In this document: positions 38,796 through 46,192 of the stretch, piece after piece
How positions within the stretch are numbered: the stretch's first letter is position 1
Layout of the letters: each line of letters opens with the position of its first letter
From: Desulfuromonadales bacterium
GTDB taxonomy: Bacteria; Desulfobacterota; Desulfuromonadia; Desulfuromonadales; BM103
DNA length: 64,000 bases
Direction of reading: 5' to 3'
Assembly: GCA_030145205.1 (NCBI GenBank)
Contig: JAQYVZ010000010.1
Location: forward strand, 25,393 to 89,392
Program-made: the position numbers and the translations under genes
The notes under the pieces: model-generated
The model's input: the letters and a program-made list of their open reading frames with translations, nothing else
What the model was told of the DNA's origin: nothing
The model's database searches: none

Positions 38796-39242
38796 ATGTT
38801 ACGTTTGGCCCGCACTACCCTCCTGCTCTTGCTGTTGACCTTTACTACATTGGCCTGGGCTGGTTCTGACGCACAGTCAGCAACTCAGCCCGTTGACCAG
38901 GAGCTCGCCCAGAAATCGGTTCAATTTAAAGATTTTGCCGTTGCAAAGATCCAGCAACTGAACCGCAATCATGCCCTGTCTAGGGAGCGCATGCAGGTCA
39001 CGCGACTGGCTGATGGCTCCTACAAGGGGCTGTTTCACCAGATCAACGAACAGAATATGGAAGTTAAGGTACGCCGTTCAAGTTCGAAGAGTGTCCCCTA
39101 TGTCGGCATCATCTCTTACCAGGAGCAGATTTTCGAGGCACAGGCCCCCACTCTTGCACAACTCGATCGCAGAGAGTTTGACCTGGTGCAGATCATCCCG
39201 AACAAACACTTATTCAGCTATAAAAAAGGCGACTGGCAATAG
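38796..39242 (+). CDS. Exported protein of unknown function
   Basis: 148 residues. Signal peptide with a long Leu run and cleavage at AWA-GS. The mature part (about 125 residues) is mixed alpha/beta with no Cys and no motif I recognise; it contains KIQQLNRNHALSRERMQV and a beta-rich C-terminal half. AAGAGGTGA precedes the ATG. It has its own sigma-54-type promoter and terminator, so it is a single-gene unit. Confidence 0.75.
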   Translation: MLRLARTTLLLLLLTFTTLAWAGSDAQSATQPVDQELAQKSVQFKDFAVAKIQQLNRNHALSRERMQVTRLADGSYKGLFHQINEQNMEVKVRRSSSKSVPYVGIISYQEQIFEAQAPTLAQLDRREFDLVQIIPNKHLFSYKKGDWQ

Positions 39243-39268
39243 TCTTCCCCTGACAGCAGCGCGACACC

Positions 39269-39300
39269 AAAAAAGCCCGGCAGCAATGCCGGGCTTTTTT
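39269..39300. terminator. Terminator between convergent genes
   Basis: AAAAAAGCCCGGC / GCCGGGCTTTTTT, 13-bp perfect stem with a 6-nt loop, T-runs on both strands. Serves the gene ending at 39242 and probably fbp ending at 39325. Confidence 0.92.
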
Positions 39301-39324
39301 ACTTCTGTATCAAGCAGGGCGTCT

Positions 39325-40269
39325 TTATCCTAACTCCCCAATACACCGTTCCGCCATCGCGATCGCATCGCGGCTACCGATAAAGACCGGCGCCCGATCA
39401 TCAATCTCCTCAGGCTGGATATCCAGGATGCTTTTTAGACCGTTGGATGCAGCCCCGCCGGCCTGTTCGATCAGGAACGCCATCGGATTCAACTCATAAA
39501 GCAGGCGCAGTTTGCCGTCTGGCGCACTTTTCAGGTGGGGATACATAAACAGACCGCTACGCTTTATCAGTACCTGGTTGAAGTCAGGGACGAAACCGCC
39601 CGAATACCGTAGTTTTGCGCCGTTCTCTTCAAGATACTGCACAAATTTTTCAGTCCCGGCCGAATACTGACTGCGTTGGCCGCCCGGCGAGTACACCTTA
39701 GCCTTGCCATCATTCATGCGGATGTTCTCGGCATTGAGGGTATACTCCATCAGGCTGTTCATGCCGAACTCGTGAACCCCCTTGCCGGTCGAATAGACCA
39801 AGGTGGTACGCGGTCCGTACAGAATATACAGGGCGGCGACCTGATTGCGCCCTGGCTGCAGCAGGTTGCCTCCCTGGTAGATGGAAACAATGGTCCCGAC
39901 TGCCAGGTTGACATCAACCAGTGACGACCCATCAAGAGGATCAAAGGCAACAGAATACTTCTGATCATTCTTCGCATCGACATCCATGATGTCGTCGCGC
40001 TCTTCCGAGGCAATGCATGCCACCACACCGGAGTACATCAGTCGCTTGGTTATGATCCGGTCCGACAGTACGTCAAGCGCCAGCTGTTCTTCGCCATACA
40101 GATTCGATGTCCCGGCCATACCGAGATCGCCCGTGTTAATGGCATTGATAATGTATTTGGATGCTTCGGCAATTTCGCAGATCAGACGTATCAGATCGCG
40201 GTTCTCGTCCTGTTCACGCAAATGCCGGCGCAAATCAATGTGTAAAGGGGTGTTCCCTGCATCAGACAT
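39325..40269 (-). CDS. fbp: Fructose-1,6-bisphosphatase class I
   Basis: 314 residues from ATG 40269 (AGGAGG 6 nt upstream; upstream extension to 40392 rejected). Motifs are CIASEERDDI (metal Glu), VAFDPLDGSSLVDVNLAVGTI (DPLDGSS metal site) and LYELNPMAFLIEQAGG. It hydrolyses fructose-1,6-bisphosphate to F6P in gluconeogenesis, as expected of an organism growing on acetate-like substrates. No operon partners. Confidence 0.97.
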   Translation of the reverse strand: MSDAGNTPLHIDLRRHLREQDENRDLIRLICEIAEASKYIINAINTGDLGMAGTSNLYGEEQLALDVLSDRIITKRLMYSGVVACIASEERDDIMDVDAKNDQKYSVAFDPLDGSSLVDVNLAVGTIVSIYQGGNLLQPGRNQVAALYILYGPRTTLVYSTGKGVHEFGMNSLMEYTLNAENIRMNDGKAKVYSPGGQRSQYSAGTEKFVQYLEENGAKLRYSGGFVPDFNQVLIKRSGLFMYPHLKSAPDGKLRLLYELNPMAFLIEQAGGAASNGLKSILDIQPEEIDDRAPVFIGSRDAIAMAERCIGELG

Positions 40270-40418
40270 ATTTTCCTCCTGGAGAATGGCTTGCGTCGGC
40301 AGTTTAAAGCAAAAGCGCATTTTGAGCAACCCACACAATGAGCCAAACTTGACCGACATGTAGAAAATGATACTATAACCACAGAAGATCACTGACAGTT
40401 TAAATGCCGGAGGTACTC

Positions 40419-40868
40419 ATGAACGACAAAGAACACGACGAACTGCAAGAGGAGCAAGCCACGACCGAAGAGACAGGAACTTCTGAAAGCGCGGCAGCGC
40501 CTGATGAGGATCTTCAGCAGGACCACGACCGGCTCAAGGAGACGACAGAGAAACTCTGGGGCAGCACAAAAACCGCTTGGTGTACGGCGACCTTCAAGGC
40601 CAGCCAATACAAGCGCCTGGTGCAGAAAAAGATCGACCTGGCCGCTTTGCACAAAAAAATTGACGCGGCTCACGCCGACCTGGGAAAATTGATTGACGAC
40701 ATGCGGGAAGCGGGTCGCAAAAGCATCATGACCCAGAAGGAAGTCAAAGAAGTCCTCACAAATCTCGACAACCTCAAGGAGGATGCCGCAATCCTTGAGG
40801 AAGAGGTCGAGAACATCAAGGAAGAGACTCCAACTGCGGAGACATCGTCCCCGGACGAGCAACCGTAG
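40419..40868 (+). CDS. Small acidic coiled-coil protein
   Basis: 149 residues from ATG 40419 (GGAGG 5-6 nt upstream). Acidic, disordered N-terminus (Glu/Asp/Thr/Ser), a central helical segment with KTAWCTATFKASQYKRLVQKKIDLAALHKKID (only in part shown), and heptad-like C-terminal helices ending in an acidic tail. No enzyme motif. It resembles short bacterial coiled-coil proteins of unknown function. Divergent from fbp with a 149-bp spacer. Confidence 0.7.
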   Translation: MNDKEHDELQEEQATTEETGTSESAAAPDEDLQQDHDRLKETTEKLWGSTKTAWCTATFKASQYKRLVQKKIDLAALHKKIDAAHADLGKLIDDMREAGRKSIMTQKEVKEVLTNLDNLKEDAAILEEEVENIKEETPTAETSSPDEQP

Positions 40869-40919
40869 GCAGGATGTCTGCAAACGGGGGGCCGGTCAAT
40901 CCGCCCCCCGCATCTCACC

Positions 40920-41699
40920 TCACGCTGACGGCCTCTTCCCCTGCGCCAGAACCGTTTGCATCTCTCTGTGGATTAGACCGTTGCTGGCAAGGCATTCCTG
41001 ACGATCCAGCCGCATCGGCAAGCCATCGAAATCAGAGATTTCCCCGCCCGCCTCCGCTACAAGCAGAACACCGGCTGCCAGATCCCAGGGCTTGAGCTTC
41101 ATCTCCCAGAACCCGTCAAAACGACCGGCCGCCACGCAGGCCAAGTCAAGGCTGGCCGCTCCCGGTCGGCGACAGGCCCGGGCAGCCTGCTGAAAGTTAA
41201 CAAAATGATCATAATTGTTCACCAGACTGGTTTTACGATCATAGGGAAAGCCGGTGGCCAGCAGCGATTGATCCAGTCTTGACGTCGCAGAGACCTGGAG
41301 AGGCCGACCATTCAAGGTCGCGCCAGCACCTTGCTCCGCCAGGAAGAATTCACCGCTGCAGGGGTTGTAGATCACGCCGAGGACGACCGTCCCCTCCACT
41401 TCAAAACCGATTGAGACCGCAAACCAAGGGAAGCCGTGGGCAAAGTTGGTCGTCCCGTCCAATGGGTCGATCACCCAGCGCTGCGCGCTGCCCCGATCGA
41501 GTGCCCCTGTCTCTTCTCCCAGAACATCATGGTCTGGAAACTGTTGACGGATCTGGCCGACAACCAACTCCTCAACCGTCCGGTCCGCTTCCGTCACCAG
41601 ATCAACCGTCCCCTTGAAGGAGACATCCACCCCTTTATCAAAAAACTCCAGGAGCCGAGCACCTGCGACCCGGGCTGTATCAATCAGAAAGGACTTCAC
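40920..41699 (-). CDS. Inositol-monophosphatase family phosphatase (SuhB-like)
   Basis: 259 residues from GTG 41699, which has GGAG 6 nt upstream. FIG superfamily metal site: LGEETG, VIDPLDGTTNFAHGFP and the C-terminal KPWDLAAGVLLV. Likely substrates are inositol-1-phosphate or related sugar phosphates; members also act on NADP or 3'-phosphoadenosine phosphate. It overlaps the end of the upstream CysZ-like gene by 20 bp, so the two are cotranscribed. Confidence 0.9.
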   Translation of the reverse strand: MKSFLIDTARVAGARLLEFFDKGVDVSFKGTVDLVTEADRTVEELVVGQIRQQFPDHDVLGEETGALDRGSAQRWVIDPLDGTTNFAHGFPWFAVSIGFEVEGTVVLGVIYNPCSGEFFLAEQGAGATLNGRPLQVSATSRLDQSLLATGFPYDRKTSLVNNYDHFVNFQQAARACRRPGAASLDLACVAAGRFDGFWEMKLKPWDLAAGVLLVAEAGGEISDFDGLPMRLDRQECLASNGLIHREMQTVLAQGKRPSA

Positions 41700-42504
41700 T
41701 ATCAACTCCGCTGTTGGGTTCTTGTCTTAAATCCTCCAGCGTCGTGCTCTGCTCGTCGCACCAGATCCGGGTCGCACCGATCACAGCCAGGGGAATACAG
41801 AAAAACTGGACAAAGGGAATCGCCAGCAGCGTCATGATTCCGCAGGCAAACCCGAGCATCAGAAATTTGTGTGCAAAGATGAAACGACGTTGGTCACCGA
41901 AAAACTGGCGTTTGCGCACCATGGTAAAGCTGAGATATTCGACGCTGAGAAAAAACAGGGTCAACATAATGGCCAGGACAGTATAGAGCGCGTTACCAAC
42001 CCCGGGGATCAGGTTCAGCGGCAGAATCAGCAGCATCACCACCACGAACACCCACATTTTACGAAGTTCCATCAAGACAGTTTTGCCGGCGTCGCGGGCA
42101 AACTGCGCCAGGGAAAACGACTCGTCATTGGTCTGCCCCGTCAAGACCTGCTCAGTCCGCTCCGAAAGCAGGTCATTGAAGGGCGATGCGACTATGTTGC
42201 CGACCACCGTAAAACTGAAGAAGACCAACACAGAGGTCAGCAACACAGCCACCACCCAAAGGAACCAATAAAGGATCGACCAATACCAAGCCTCTCCTTG
42301 AGGAATATGCTCAACCACCGTGCTACCGAAAAAATCAAGGCCAAGATAAACGGCACCGGTAAACACGGTGAGGTTGATCAGGAAAGGAATCAGAATGTAA
42401 AGCAGTAAACGCGGTCGATTTTTCAGCAACGCCAGGCTGCGAAACGGGCTAAAAAAACCCCGACTGAAATGGCCGACCGGGTTCTGTGTGAGCAGGTTAT
42501 TCAT
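41680..42504 (-). CDS. CysZ/EI24-like membrane protein
   Basis: 274 residues from ATG 42504 (GGAGG 5 nt upstream). At least four hydrophobic segments (LLLYILIPFLINLTVFTGAVY, the LLTSVLVFFSFTVVGNIVA segment, MWVFVVVMLLILPLNLIP, and FLMLGFACGIMTLLAIP), shown in parts. The layout with VASPFNDLLSERTE between helices 2 and 3 matches the CysZ/EI24 family. CysZ takes up sulfate in E. coli, but no sulfate-assimilation genes are nearby, so the substrate is open. Confidence 0.8.
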   Translation of the reverse strand: MNNLLTQNPVGHFSRGFFSPFRSLALLKNRPRLLLYILIPFLINLTVFTGAVYLGLDFFGSTVVEHIPQGEAWYWSILYWFLWVVAVLLTSVLVFFSFTVVGNIVASPFNDLLSERTEQVLTGQTNDESFSLAQFARDAGKTVLMELRKMWVFVVVMLLILPLNLIPGVGNALYTVLAIMLTLFFLSVEYLSFTMVRKRQFFGDQRRFIFAHKFLMLGFACGIMTLLAIPFVQFFCIPLAVIGATRIWCDEQSTTLEDLRQEPNSGVDSEVLSD

Positions 42505-42740
42505 GACACCTCCAGAAATTATTTTTGCCCAGCATACCGTGACAGCACGGACAACATCAACCGCAATTCCTGCTTCAACGCGGTGGAATTGCAACCCACG
42601 ACGCTCGACCTCCCGTGCAATCGTCAAAAGACCATGCTTTGCACAGATTTCAATCGCAGGCATGCTTAAAAAACAGGCACAGACAGCGACCAGCACCAGA
42701 CACAAAGACATAACTTACTGAAATCATAATATAAAAAAAA

Positions 42741-42756
42741 CGGCACACCTGTTGTA
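42741..42756 (+). promoter_or_regulatory. Sigma-54-like promoter of amt, imperfect -12
   Basis: CGGCACACCTGTTGTA. Spacing and most positions fit, but the -12 GC reads GT. It would start transcription near 42766, just before the two hexaloop hairpins. Confidence 0.4.
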
Positions 42757-42771
42757 TAAGAGATTGGGTCA

Positions 42772-42807
42772 AGGCAATGACGCCTGCGCCACAACAGGGA
42801 GGTTGTG
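42772..42807 (+). promoter_or_regulatory. Tandem hexaloop hairpins in the amt leader (ANTAR-type, SD in loop)
   Basis: Hairpin 1: AGGC (42772-42775), loop AATGAC, GCCT (42782-42785). Hairpin 2: CACAAC (42790-42795), loop AGGGAG, GTTGTG (42802-42807), a perfect 6-bp stem. Both six-base loops have A at position 1 and G at position 4, the hallmark of ANTAR-binding RNA, and hairpin 1 is nearly the same as the second hairpin of the glnK leader (AAGGC-AATGGC-GCCTT). No terminator follows; the loop of hairpin 2 is the Shine-Dalgarno sequence of amt (ATG at 42812). Control of translation is inferred. Confidence 0.6.
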
Positions 42808-42811
42808 ATCC

Positions 42812-44029
42812 ATGGATTCCGCAGTCCAGTCGTTAACCCGTTCGGGTGATGTTTTATTCCTGATGCTCGGCGCCGTCATGGTGTTTGCCATGCATGCCGG
42901 CTTTGCTTTTTTGGAAGTCGGAACCGTCCGCGTTAAAAATCAGACCAATGCACTGGTCAAGATTCTAACCGACTGGGCCGTCTCTACGGTCATGTACTTC
43001 CTGATCGGCTACCCAATTGCCTATGGAGTTAACTTTTTCGGCTCCGCCGAAAGCCTGATTGCCAGCGACCAGGGCTACGAGTTGGTTCGCTTTTTCTTTC
43101 TGCTCTGCTTCGCAGCCTGTATCCCGGCAATTATCTCGGGAGGCATCGCCGAACGGACCCGCTTCTGGCCACAGGTGCTCGCCGGCGCCCTGTTTGCCGG
43201 AGTAACCTACCCTTTCTTCGAATCGCTGATCTGGGGCCAGAACAGCGGTAGCGTTCAGGCCTGGTTCGAGAACACTCTCGGTGCACCCTTTCACGATTTT
43301 GCCGGCAGCGTGGTCGTCCATTCCATGGGCGGCTGGCTGGCCCTGCCGGCCATGGTCCTGCTCGGCCCCCGTATGGGCCGCTGGGTGCGCGACAAGAGCC
43401 ACGCCATCCCGATCAGCAACATCCCGTTCCTCGCCTTGGGCAGCTGGATCCTGGCCGTCGGCTGGTTCGGCTTCAACGTCATGAGCGCTCAGAACTTGTC
43501 CGGCATCTCCGGACTGGTTGCCGTCAACTCCCTGGCCGCCATGGTCGGCGGCATCTTATTCGCCGTCGTCGCCACGAAAAGCGACCCCGGTTTTGCACAC
43601 AACGGCGCGCTGGCCGGCTTGATCGCAATCTGCGCCGGTTCCGACCTGGTTCACCCGATCGCCGCATTCTTCATCGGCGGCATCGGCGCCCTTATTTTCG
43701 TCTTTGGTTTCCAGTGGGAGCAGGATAAGCTCAAGATCGACGATGTGCTCGGCGTCTGGCCGTTGCACGGCATCATCGGCACCTGGGGTGGTATCTCCGC
43801 CGGCATTTTCGGCTATCAAGCACTGGGTGGCCTGGGCGGCGTTTCCTTCCTGGCGCAGTTGACAGGAAGTCTGTTCGCCGTGGTCTATGCCCTGGCAACC
43901 GGTTTCGTGATCTACGTCATTATCGTCAAGGGGATCGGCTTCCGCCTGAATGAGGATGATGAATTCCGCGGCTCCGACCTGTCGATCCACAAGATTTCGG
44001 CTTACCCGGAAGATAAGGTGTCGCGCTGA
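42812..44029 (+). CDS. amt: Ammonium transporter (stand-alone Amt)
   Basis: 405 residues, about 11 membrane helices, no cleaved signal peptide. Amt features: GFAFLEVGTVRVKN, ISGGIAERTRFWP, DFAGSVVVHSMGG (first pore His), WPLHGIIGTWGG (second pore His) and the C-terminal DEFRGSDLSIH tail that in other Amts contacts GlnK. No PII gene is adjacent, unlike amtB at 54618-56003. The 5' leader carries ANTAR-type hairpins, so it is probably nitrogen-regulated with glnK-amtB. Confidence 0.95.
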   Translation: MDSAVQSLTRSGDVLFLMLGAVMVFAMHAGFAFLEVGTVRVKNQTNALVKILTDWAVSTVMYFLIGYPIAYGVNFFGSAESLIASDQGYELVRFFFLLCFAACIPAIISGGIAERTRFWPQVLAGALFAGVTYPFFESLIWGQNSGSVQAWFENTLGAPFHDFAGSVVVHSMGGWLALPAMVLLGPRMGRWVRDKSHAIPISNIPFLALGSWILAVGWFGFNVMSAQNLSGISGLVAVNSLAAMVGGILFAVVATKSDPGFAHNGALAGLIAICAGSDLVHPIAAFFIGGIGALIFVFGFQWEQDKLKIDDVLGVWPLHGIIGTWGGISAGIFGYQALGGLGGVSFLAQLTGSLFAVVYALATGFVIYVIIVKGIGFRLNEDDEFRGSDLSIHKISAYPEDKVSR

Positions 44030-44085
44030 AACCAATCTTATCAGATTAACCTTAAAATTTCGCCTCCCTGATATCCATAAAAACA

Positions 44086-44120
44086 ACGGGCAGCCCCTCT
44101 CGGAGCTGCCCGTATCTTTT
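44086..44120 (+). terminator. Terminator of amt
   Basis: ACGGGCAGC / GCTGCCCGT with a 10-nt loop, followed by ATCTTTTC. Confidence 0.8.
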
Positions 44121-44164
44121 CCCGGCAGAGATCATTGCGAACCTCTTAACCACCCACTGTGCTA

Positions 44165-45361
44165 TCAGCAGACACGGTTACGCCCACCTTTTTTCGCCCG
44201 ATAGAGCGCCTGATCAGCGGCCTTGATCACCTGTGCGGTTTCACTGTTTTCCTCGTCGCGTTCGGCAACCCCGATACTGACCGTTACCTGCAGGGTTCGC
44301 CCGGCCGTCCTCGACCTTCCCACCTGCTCCGGTTTCTTACGAGGACGTTTCCGGCTCCGCACCGCAAAACCGGATTGAGCAATCCGTTCGCGTAAAATTT
44401 CGAGGTAGGGTTTAACATCTGCGGCTGTTTCGCCCGAGAAAATGACCGCGAATTCTTCGCCACCAAAACGAAACGCCTTCCCTCCCCCCGGTACCGTGCG
44501 CAAGCAAGCGGCAATCATGCGCAGCACCTGGTCGCCAACATCGTGACCGTAGGTATCATTCACTTTTTTGAAATGATCGACATCCACCATGGCCACGACG
44601 TACTTGCGCCCCATTTTTAAAAGATGTTCGTTCATGGCGCGACGGGCCGGCAAACCAGTGAGCTCATCGTTGAACGCCATCGAAAATGACGTTTCAATGA
44701 CGGCAAACAACATGATCAGGATGGCGGTTGAAAACCAGAAAGTCATTTGCTCTGGCAAACTGAAAGCCAGCACAACAGCGGGCAAACTCCAGAAAAACCC
44801 CGCCTCCATAGACTTCTGTACAAAAACATAACGCGCAAACAGCAGCAGACCGCACAACAGGCTGACCGCCAGCGCAGACTGTCCCAGAGGAATATAATCC
44901 GGCAGAGTCCAGGGTATAAACGGCCACTGTAGCCAACGTGTCACCAGGCTCTCATTCCATTGGAACAACCACCAGACCCCGGCACACTGCCCACCGAGCA
45001 AGACAAGCCGCACCAGGGTCAGCCAATTAAGCAGGCCACGCTCTTTCCAGAAGGCAATAAATGTCAGGTTCAGGGGAAGCAGCAGTGCGGCAGGCAAAGC
45101 AACAAAGGCTTGAATCGATGCATCCGGTTGCAAATGAACTGCCCACTCACCAACAGCCAACAGCAGGACAACGTAAATCAGGCGACTACGATTAAAACGC
45201 CAGCCAAGCAAAAGCCCGACAACAGCAACCAACCAGGGGTAAATCGTCAGGAAGGGGCGTAATGCAGGAGGGATTCCCGTCTTGAAGACCAAGTAGCAGG
45301 TGGCTGCAAACAGAACACCCGCAGGAACCAGGAAACGAAAAATCGCACGAAAAGAAAGCAT
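44165..45361 (-). CDS. Membrane-bound diguanylate cyclase (GGDEF)
   Basis: 398 residues from ATG 45361 (a TTG at 45406 would extend it but has no better ribosome site). The N-terminal half has about seven hydrophobic segments, a 7TM-like sensor. The GGDEF domain (about 225-398) has MVDVDHFKKVNDTYGHDVGD and an intact FGGEEF active site. No RxxD inhibitory site is seen upstream of GGEEF (VPGGGKAFRF). A basic insertion RSRKRPRKKPEQ sits in the domain. Downstream of the ANTAR regulator but separated by a hairpin. Confidence 0.88.
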   Translation of the reverse strand: MLSFRAIFRFLVPAGVLFAATCYLVFKTGIPPALRPFLTIYPWLVAVVGLLLGWRFNRSRLIYVVLLLAVGEWAVHLQPDASIQAFVALPAALLLPLNLTFIAFWKERGLLNWLTLVRLVLLGGQCAGVWWLFQWNESLVTRWLQWPFIPWTLPDYIPLGQSALAVSLLCGLLLFARYVFVQKSMEAGFFWSLPAVVLAFSLPEQMTFWFSTAILIMLFAVIETSFSMAFNDELTGLPARRAMNEHLLKMGRKYVVAMVDVDHFKKVNDTYGHDVGDQVLRMIAACLRTVPGGGKAFRFGGEEFAVIFSGETAADVKPYLEILRERIAQSGFAVRSRKRPRKKPEQVGRSRTAGRTLQVTVSIGVAERDEENSETAQVIKAADQALYRAKKGGRNRVC

Positions 45362-45397
45362 GAACACGAATAACCTAAAAAAACAGCAGCGGTTGAA

Positions 45398-45422
45398 AAG
45401 TTTCAAAACAACACTGAAACTT
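45398..45422 (-). terminator. Hairpin after the ANTAR regulator gene
   Basis: AAGTTTCA / TGAAACTT, perfect 8-bp stem, 9-nt loop; on the minus strand followed by TTCAACC. Weak terminator between the ANTAR gene (ends 45467) and the GGDEF gene. Confidence 0.45.
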
Positions 45423-45466
45423 TATCATGTTCAGCAGGCCGGAAGAAAGACTGATCACCCGGCACT

Positions 45467-46030
45467 TCACCCTTCCATCAATAAAATCGCTTCGGCCACC
45501 TCTTTCATGCTCTTGCGTTTGTCCATGGCGATCTTCTGCATTTTGCGATACGCTTCAGGCTCTGACAGGCCATTACGGATCAAGAGCGCCTTGGCTCGGT
45601 CGACCAGCTTGCGCGTTTCGAGCGATTCCGTCAGCTTATCAACCTCATCCCGCAGACTTGAGACTTCGACAAACTGGTGGATTGCCAGGGAGATAGCGGC
45701 ATGCAACTGTTCCGCGTGCACAGGTTTCATGATGTAGTTCATGATACCGGCCTGACGGGCACGTTCCACAGTGTCGGCGTCGCCGGTGCCGGTGAGCATC
45801 ACGATCGGCACCGCCCGGTTTTTGACTATTTTTTCAGCAGCACTGATTCCATCCAGAACGGGCATGGAGACATCCATCACAATCAGAACGGGTTGTTTTG
45901 CTTCAGCTAAGGTAACTGCTTCGGAACCGTTGCTAGCTTCAACGATCTCACTAAACCCATAATCAGCTATAATTTCAGATACTTGCCTACGAATAAGAGG
46001 TTCATCATCTACAATCAGGGCAATTCCCAT
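45467..46030 (-). CDS. REC-ANTAR RNA-binding antiterminator response regulator
   Basis: 187 residues from ATG 46030, with AAGGAG 8 nt upstream (a GTG at 46039 sits directly on the ribosome site and is rejected). Receiver domain 1-118 with DDE at 8-10, Asp53 in IVMDVSMP, Thr in MLTGTG, Lys in MKPV; a coiled-coil linker; ANTAR domain at about 126-187 (ETRKLVDRAKALLIRNGLSE in part, EAYRKMQKIAMDKRKSMKEVAEAIL in part). ANTAR proteins bind paired hexaloop RNA hairpins and prevent termination. Both ammonium-transporter leaders in this window carry such hairpins. In Geobacter sulfurreducens the ANTAR regulator GnfR is described in nitrogen-fixation control; this may be its ortholog. The gene has its own sigma-54 promoter (46067-46082). 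Confidence 0.93.
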   Translation of the reverse strand: MGIALIVDDEPLIRRQVSEIIADYGFSEIVEASNGSEAVTLAEAKQPVLIVMDVSMPVLDGISAAEKIVKNRAVPIVMLTGTGDADTVERARQAGIMNYIMKPVHAEQLHAAISLAIHQFVEVSSLRDEVDKLTESLETRKLVDRAKALLIRNGLSEPEAYRKMQKIAMDKRKSMKEVAEAILLMEG

Positions 46031-46066
46031 TAATTTCACTCCTTGTGATCAGTTGTCACAACATAA

Positions 46067-46082
46067 TGCATAGAGAATGCCA
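46067..46082 (-). promoter_or_regulatory. Sigma-54 promoter of the ANTAR regulator
   Basis: Minus strand TGGCATTCTCTATGCA, GG-N10-GC spacing. Predicted start near 46056. A TTGTGA-N7-TCACAA inverted repeat (46043-46061) covers the start point and may be an operator or a leader hairpin. Confidence 0.62.
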
Positions 46083-46192
46083 AGACACGGCTCGACAAAA
46101 AAATGCCGTAAAATCTCTCTGCCTCTGGTGATTGACTGAAAAAATCGCTACAATGCCGTTCCTGAATAAATCACTTTAAGAGGACTGGTCAT

